The position numbers and the translations under genes are program-made. A DNA stretch of 10,218 nt from Deltaproteobacteria bacterium (GTDB lineage: Bacteria > Desulfobacterota > DSM-4660 > Desulfatiglandales > HGW-15): contig CP070840.1 of NCBI GenBank assembly GCA_020342025.1, positions 3,734,291-3,744,508 on the forward strand, given 5' to 3'. This document shows positions 7,316 through 10,218 of the stretch, one piece after another (positions within the stretch are counted from its first letter, which is position 1; every line of letters begins with the position of its first letter). Below the pieces are notes generated by a model that did not search any database, was not told the DNA's origin, and saw only the letters and a program-made list of their open reading frames with translations.

Positions 7316-7793
7316 TTGCAGTAGCGACTGCCTCTGTAAGGTTCCGGATGTCGCTCTCATCAGGATGCCCTACGGCCTCCTCCGCCCTTGAAATCCATAG
7401 AGGTTGTTTCTCCTCTGGCATGGAACGAACCTTCTCCAGGACCTTTGGATTGACCGCCCCCATGCAACTGAAACTCCCGAGAATCTTTGCGCCGCCGGCC
7501 GCTCCCTTCGCCTCTTCGAGCCCTTTGGCTACGTGATCATACTCGACCGGGGCCCCGTGAGTGGCGAAGATAAAGGTGGCCTTGCCCGACAGTTTGGGAA
7601 GGAATTCCATTGTCTCCGGATTGGGCTTCCCTGATTTGAACCAGAATCCCACCGCCACCAGATCGTATGCTGCGGGATCTGGAGCCTCACCCAGCTCAAA
7701 GATCTCCTTTTCATCCGGGAGGGCCTCGAAAACGGCCTCTGCGAGCTTTTTCGTGTTCCCCGTCATACTCGAATAAACAACCAATGATTTCAT
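7305..7793 (-). CDS. Flavodoxin family protein (BilS-like subgroup)
   Basis: 162-residue flavodoxin. The FMN phosphate loop is SSMTGNTKKLAEAV (8-21), fitting S/T-x-T-G-N-T. VAVGFWFKSGKPNPE gives the second FMN loop with an aromatic residue, FATHGA the third, and GSFSCMG the C-terminal region; the W-x-x-K-G-x-P-like and GSF-x-C-x-G patterns resemble the group NCBI calls BilS, a flavodoxin partner of bilirubin reductase. Family-level match only; nothing else here points to bilirubin. It probably shuttles electrons to or from the neighbouring oxidoreductases. Start: a GTG at 7799 is in frame, but AGGAGG (7801-7806) lies just 1 base from it and 7 bases from the ATG at 7793, so ATG is chosen. The gap from the upstream gene is 162 bp. 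Confidence 0.87.
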   Translation of the reverse strand: MKSLVVYSSMTGNTKKLAEAVFEALPDEKEIFELGEAPDPAAYDLVAVGFWFKSGKPNPETMEFLPKLSGKATFIFATHGAPVEYDHVAKGLEEAKGAAGGAKILGSFSCMGAVNPKVLEKVRSMPEEKQPLWISRAEEAVGHPDESDIRNLTEAVATAIKA

Positions 7794-7955
7794 ACTCACA
7801 CCTCCTGTCTCTAGATTAGGAATTGTTTGGGACTACCCACTGAGTCTTCTATATTTGGATGTCAACGGGCAATGGCTTAAATGAGAAATTATCAAGCTTG
7901 GAATCCACTATTTTCATAATATCTTTATGCTCTAGTTCTTAACGTCTTTTTCGTT

Positions 7956-9761
7956 TTATTCGATTCCCAGTTCTTTCAGCTTTTCAAAGGTCGGGACTCC
8001 ATCGTTCGTATACCCAAGTGCTTCATAATACTCGTCCAGCATCCCTCCCAGATTCTTGACCACTTGACCCGTAGAGGATCCAGCATTCCTCAAGGGCTCA
8101 GAAACCATCCGCCGCGGGAGAGAATCCTCTTTTCGCCCGAAGCCCTCTCTCACATTAAAGAGCCTTTCAATACAAATGATTCTTTCTCCAATCTTTAGCA
8201 AGTTATCTGTATTCTCAAAATGTTCAAACCCTGTCGCGGCTGAGAGAAACTGTGCGTACATTGGGAGATTCAACCCCGTATTCCCAAAGGTGCAGGATAT
8301 GAGACAGTCCTCCAATGCCTGTTCTTTTTGGACTTGTGCAATGGATGCCCCTTTGCCCTTCTCAGTGAATGGATCCACTTTGCGAACGAGTTCGTCCCTG
8401 GGTCGGCCGTACATATGGCTTCCGCCGATATTTGAAGTGGCCATACTCAGTCCATATCCCTTGACACCCCTGGGGTCATAACCCGCAAGTTCCAGACCTT
8501 TAATGTGCATGGCATAAGATATAGCATCACCACCTATTTGCTCAGCCGCCCTTTTAACTCCCTCTGCCAATAGATTCCCAAATCCCTCCCTCTTCCCGAT
8601 CTTTTCAATCAGAGAAAAAACAGCATCCATATTTCCCCAGCTAAGGTCAAGGCCGTCCGCATCAACGTTTGAGATGATTCCCTTTTCATACAACTCGGAG
8701 GCAAAAGCGATGCAACCCCCTGTGCTTATGGTGTCGAGACCATAATAGTCGCAGAGGGCATTGGCATTAACGACAAATTGTTTGTCTGCAAGACCGAGTA
8801 AGGGACCAAAGGCATAGACGGTCTCGTATTCCGGTCCATCGATTTGCGATCCACGAAAGGGCCCTTTCGTGACATCTCGCATCCCGCCACACCGGGTCAT
8901 GCAGACATGACAACCCGCCTTCGCCTTTTTCAATGCATGAAACTCGTCTCCAGAGATCCTATCAACGCTCTGGATGCTTCCCTCTTGGAAATTTCTAACC
9001 GGTAAAATCCCCAGGGCATCCACAACGGTGGTAATATAGGCGGATCCGAAGGTGCCCATATTTTTTCTGCGGGGATGCTCCTTAAGGATGTCGATTTGCT
9101 TTTTGATCAAATTCTTGAATTTGGACGCGTCAAAGGGGAGGGGCTTTTGGGTGGGTACATTGATCGAGATGGCCTTCAAATTCTTGGCCCCCATGACCGT
9201 CCCCACTCCACCCCGGGAAGCCGTGCGTTCTCCTGAAGTGATGACGGCATACCAAACCAGTCTTTCCCCAGCCAACCCTATGCATGCCGACTCTGTATGG
9301 CGACCATGTTTCTCTTTAAGCCTTTTTTGCAACGACCGGGGATCAAGGCCCAAGAGATCGTTTGCTCCCATGAAATGAATTCCATCTCCATCTATATGTA
9401 CGTAAGAAGGTTTTTCTGCCTTCCCTTCTACGATGAGCAGGTCATATCCCGCATATTTCAGCCACGGGCCGAAATTGCCTCCGGTGATGGATCTGAAGAT
9501 GGTGCCGGTGAGTGGGCTTTTGGATGTCACGGCCCATTTGGAAAAGCCCTGGAGCCCAGTGCCACCCAGTACGCCCATGGACATGATGAGCTTGTTTTCT
9601 GGACCAAGGGGATCTATGTTCGGGGGTAATTCGTCGTAGAGATATTTGGCACTTAGCCCTCGCGCGGAGATAAATCTCCTGTAGTGCTGATCAGGGATCT
9701 CTTCCTCTTGGGAAGAGGAATTGCTCAGATTAATTCTAAGAAGTTTGCCAGCAAATGTCAT
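7956..9761 (-). CDS. aor: Aldehyde ferredoxin oxidoreductase (tungsten enzyme)
   Basis: 601-residue enzyme of the AOR family, which oxidises aldehydes to acids (or runs in reverse) at a bis-pterin tungsten site with ferredoxin-type partners in the cytoplasm. The [4Fe-4S] ligands are C284-H-V-C287-M-T-R-C291 and C490 (DCLISCTFG), each exactly 4 lower than the Pyrococcus furiosus AOR ligands C288, C291, C295 and C494. Pterin-binding segments include GGNFGPWLKYAGYDLLIVEG (94-113) and RGGVGTVMGAKNLKAI (183-198); acid residues near tungsten lie in IDGPEYETVYAFGP (307-320), and SHMYGRPRDE gives the expected histidine H449. Full length, no signal. The start MTFAGKLLRINL is the family norm, yet no good ribosome site precedes it. 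It heads the minus-strand train, with flavodoxin next. Family sure; the aldehyde substrate cannot be named. Confidence 0.95.
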   Translation of the reverse strand: MTFAGKLLRINLSNSSSQEEEIPDQHYRRFISARGLSAKYLYDELPPNIDPLGPENKLIMSMGVLGGTGLQGFSKWAVTSKSPLTGTIFRSITGGNFGPWLKYAGYDLLIVEGKAEKPSYVHIDGDGIHFMGANDLLGLDPRSLQKRLKEKHGRHTESACIGLAGERLVWYAVITSGERTASRGGVGTVMGAKNLKAISINVPTQKPLPFDASKFKNLIKKQIDILKEHPRRKNMGTFGSAYITTVVDALGILPVRNFQEGSIQSVDRISGDEFHALKKAKAGCHVCMTRCGGMRDVTKGPFRGSQIDGPEYETVYAFGPLLGLADKQFVVNANALCDYYGLDTISTGGCIAFASELYEKGIISNVDADGLDLSWGNMDAVFSLIEKIGKREGFGNLLAEGVKRAAEQIGGDAISYAMHIKGLELAGYDPRGVKGYGLSMATSNIGGSHMYGRPRDELVRKVDPFTEKGKGASIAQVQKEQALEDCLISCTFGNTGLNLPMYAQFLSAATGFEHFENTDNLLKIGERIICIERLFNVREGFGRKEDSLPRRMVSEPLRNAGSSTGQVVKNLGGMLDEYYEALGYTNDGVPTFEKLKELGIE

Positions 9762-9767
9762 TTCTAG

Positions 9768-9870
9768 ATTGTATATTGTCTATTGAAGATTGATTGTTGG
9801 AAGACTTCTTTACGACCTATTCAATAGCCAGTTGTCAATACTCAATCGTCAATCAATAGTCATCAATCGT
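9768..9870. repeat. Two opposed 7-bp-periodic ATTG / CAAT arrays
   Basis: Left array: ATTG at 9768, 9775, 9782 and 9789, exactly 7 apart, with an extra ATTG at 9793. Right array on the same strand: CAAT at 9822, (CAGT at 9829), 9836, 9843 and 9850, again 7 apart, then irregular CAAT at 9854 and 9864. CAAT is the complement of ATTG, so the arrays face each other across about 25 bases and could pair. The left array begins 7 bases ahead of the AOR start codon and thus lies in its leader. Confidence 0.75.
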
Positions 9871-9876
9871 TCAGGT

Positions 9877-9894
9877 GTCCTGATGGACCAGGAC
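9877..9894. other. 6-bp inverted repeat
   Basis: GTCCTG (9877-9882) pairs perfectly with CAGGAC (9889-9894) around a 6-base loop. It lies at the outer edge of the CAAT array, upstream of the AOR gene on its strand. No T-run on either side; role unknown. Confidence 0.4.
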
Positions 9895-9962
9895 CTATTA
9901 GGAAACGACAGCATTTGTGGGTGCCTCCCGTTTATAGAGCGTGTGTCGCAATTCGAGAAAAC

Positions 9963-10083
9963 TGTCATTCCGGGCGGACCCAATGATGTGGGGCGAGACC
10001 CGAAATCCAGGAAAATCGCTGAAAATCAAATCATTCTGGATCCCGGCTCGCATCCCGCTCCGCGGGAATTGGCCGGGATGACC
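9963..10083. repeat. Imperfect long inverted repeat, MITE/REP-like element
   Basis: Bases 9963-10011 align without gaps to the reverse complement of 10035-10083, with 29 of 49 positions matching by hand count. The outer ends are GTCAT...ATGAC and the inner ends ATCCAG...CTGGAT, around a 23-base centre. This is the layout of small palindromic dispersed elements ('GTCATTCCCG...CGGGAATGAC') often seen between genes of deltaproteobacteria; that comparison is from memory. No transposase and no clear target duplication seen. Confidence 0.65.
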
Positions 10084-10218
10084 AATTGAGACCCAGCCTC
10101 TATAAGTGGGGGCAGTTACCTACGACACATTAATATTTCGGCGAGGGCAAGCCAAAGTCTTTGGCTATCAACAGGTAACAGTTATAACTTGGACCGCGTC
10201 CGATACCCGGTCCACCGG
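10084..10218. other. Palindrome-rich stretch without recognisable gene
   Basis: Four inverted repeats in 100 bases: GTTACCT (10115-10121) with AGGTAAC (10173-10179); nested inside it GCCAAAG/CTTTGGC around one base (10151-10165); GTTATAAC (10181-10188); and GGACCG (10191-10196) with CGGTCC (10208-10213). Short open frames run off the window end on both strands, but none shows a known motif. It could be a structured RNA, a repeat, or the edge of the next element. Confidence 0.4.

Noticed and set aside
7305..7793. Bilirubin-reduction system (BilRS)
   Set aside because: Only the flavodoxin resembles BilS; no BilR-type old-yellow-enzyme reductase is in the window.
7849..7917. Minus-strand micro-frame of 22 codons (starting MKIVDSKLDN) between AOR and flavodoxin
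   Set aside because: The composition is protein-like, but no ribosome site precedes it and no family is recognisable; not enough to call a gene.
9833..9838. TTGACA on the minus strand as a -35 box for AOR
   Set aside because: No fitting -10 hexamer lies 16-18 bases downstream, and the hexamer arises from the ATTGA repeat itself.
9790..10089. Plus-strand open frame of 99 codons
   Set aside because: It runs through the CAAT array and the inverted-repeat element; the translation has no domain-like pattern and no ribosome site precedes it.

Overview
The window looks like a chromosomal segment of a strictly anaerobic bacterium, most plausibly of the Desulfobacterota (deltaproteobacterial) type. 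This rests on three things: a tungsten-type aldehyde ferredoxin oxidoreductase, a second bis-pterin (Mo/W) oxidoreductase, and low-complexity 7-bp-periodic and 'GTCAT...ATGAC' intergenic repeats of the kind I associate with that group. The taxonomy is inference; no rRNA, tRNA or marker gene is present.

The left part (1-3700) carries three plus-strand genes with sizeable gaps between them: an FAD-dependent oxidoreductase of the geranylgeranyl reductase family (108-1202), an exported DUF151 (bifunctional-nuclease-type)-PDZ fusion (1505-2329), and a 12-TM MFS carrier resembling the oxalate/formate antiporter group (2435-3700). The 302-bp gap 1203-1504 holds several inverted repeats, including two overlapping 9-bp pairs that cannot form together.

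The right part (3772-9761) is a minus-strand gene train, read from high to low coordinates: aldehyde ferredoxin oxidoreductase, a small flavodoxin, a QueG-like iron-sulfur protein, an 87-aa helix-turn-helix-like protein, and a 678-aa molybdopterin oxidoreductase. Together they look like a redox module: two Mo/W-pterin enzymes plus a flavodoxin and an Fe-S protein that could carry or transform electrons. The substrate cannot be read from the sequence. Between the flavodoxin and the QueG-like gene, on the opposite strand, lies what reads as the C-terminal remnant of a LysR-type regulator.

The right edge (9762-10218) has no convincing gene. It holds two mirror-image 7-bp-periodic ATTG/CAAT arrays directly in front of the oxidoreductase start codon, a 121-bp imperfect inverted repeat resembling a non-autonomous mobile element, and an unexplained palindrome-rich tail reaching the window end. 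No CRISPR array, complete insertion sequence, tRNA or rRNA was seen.
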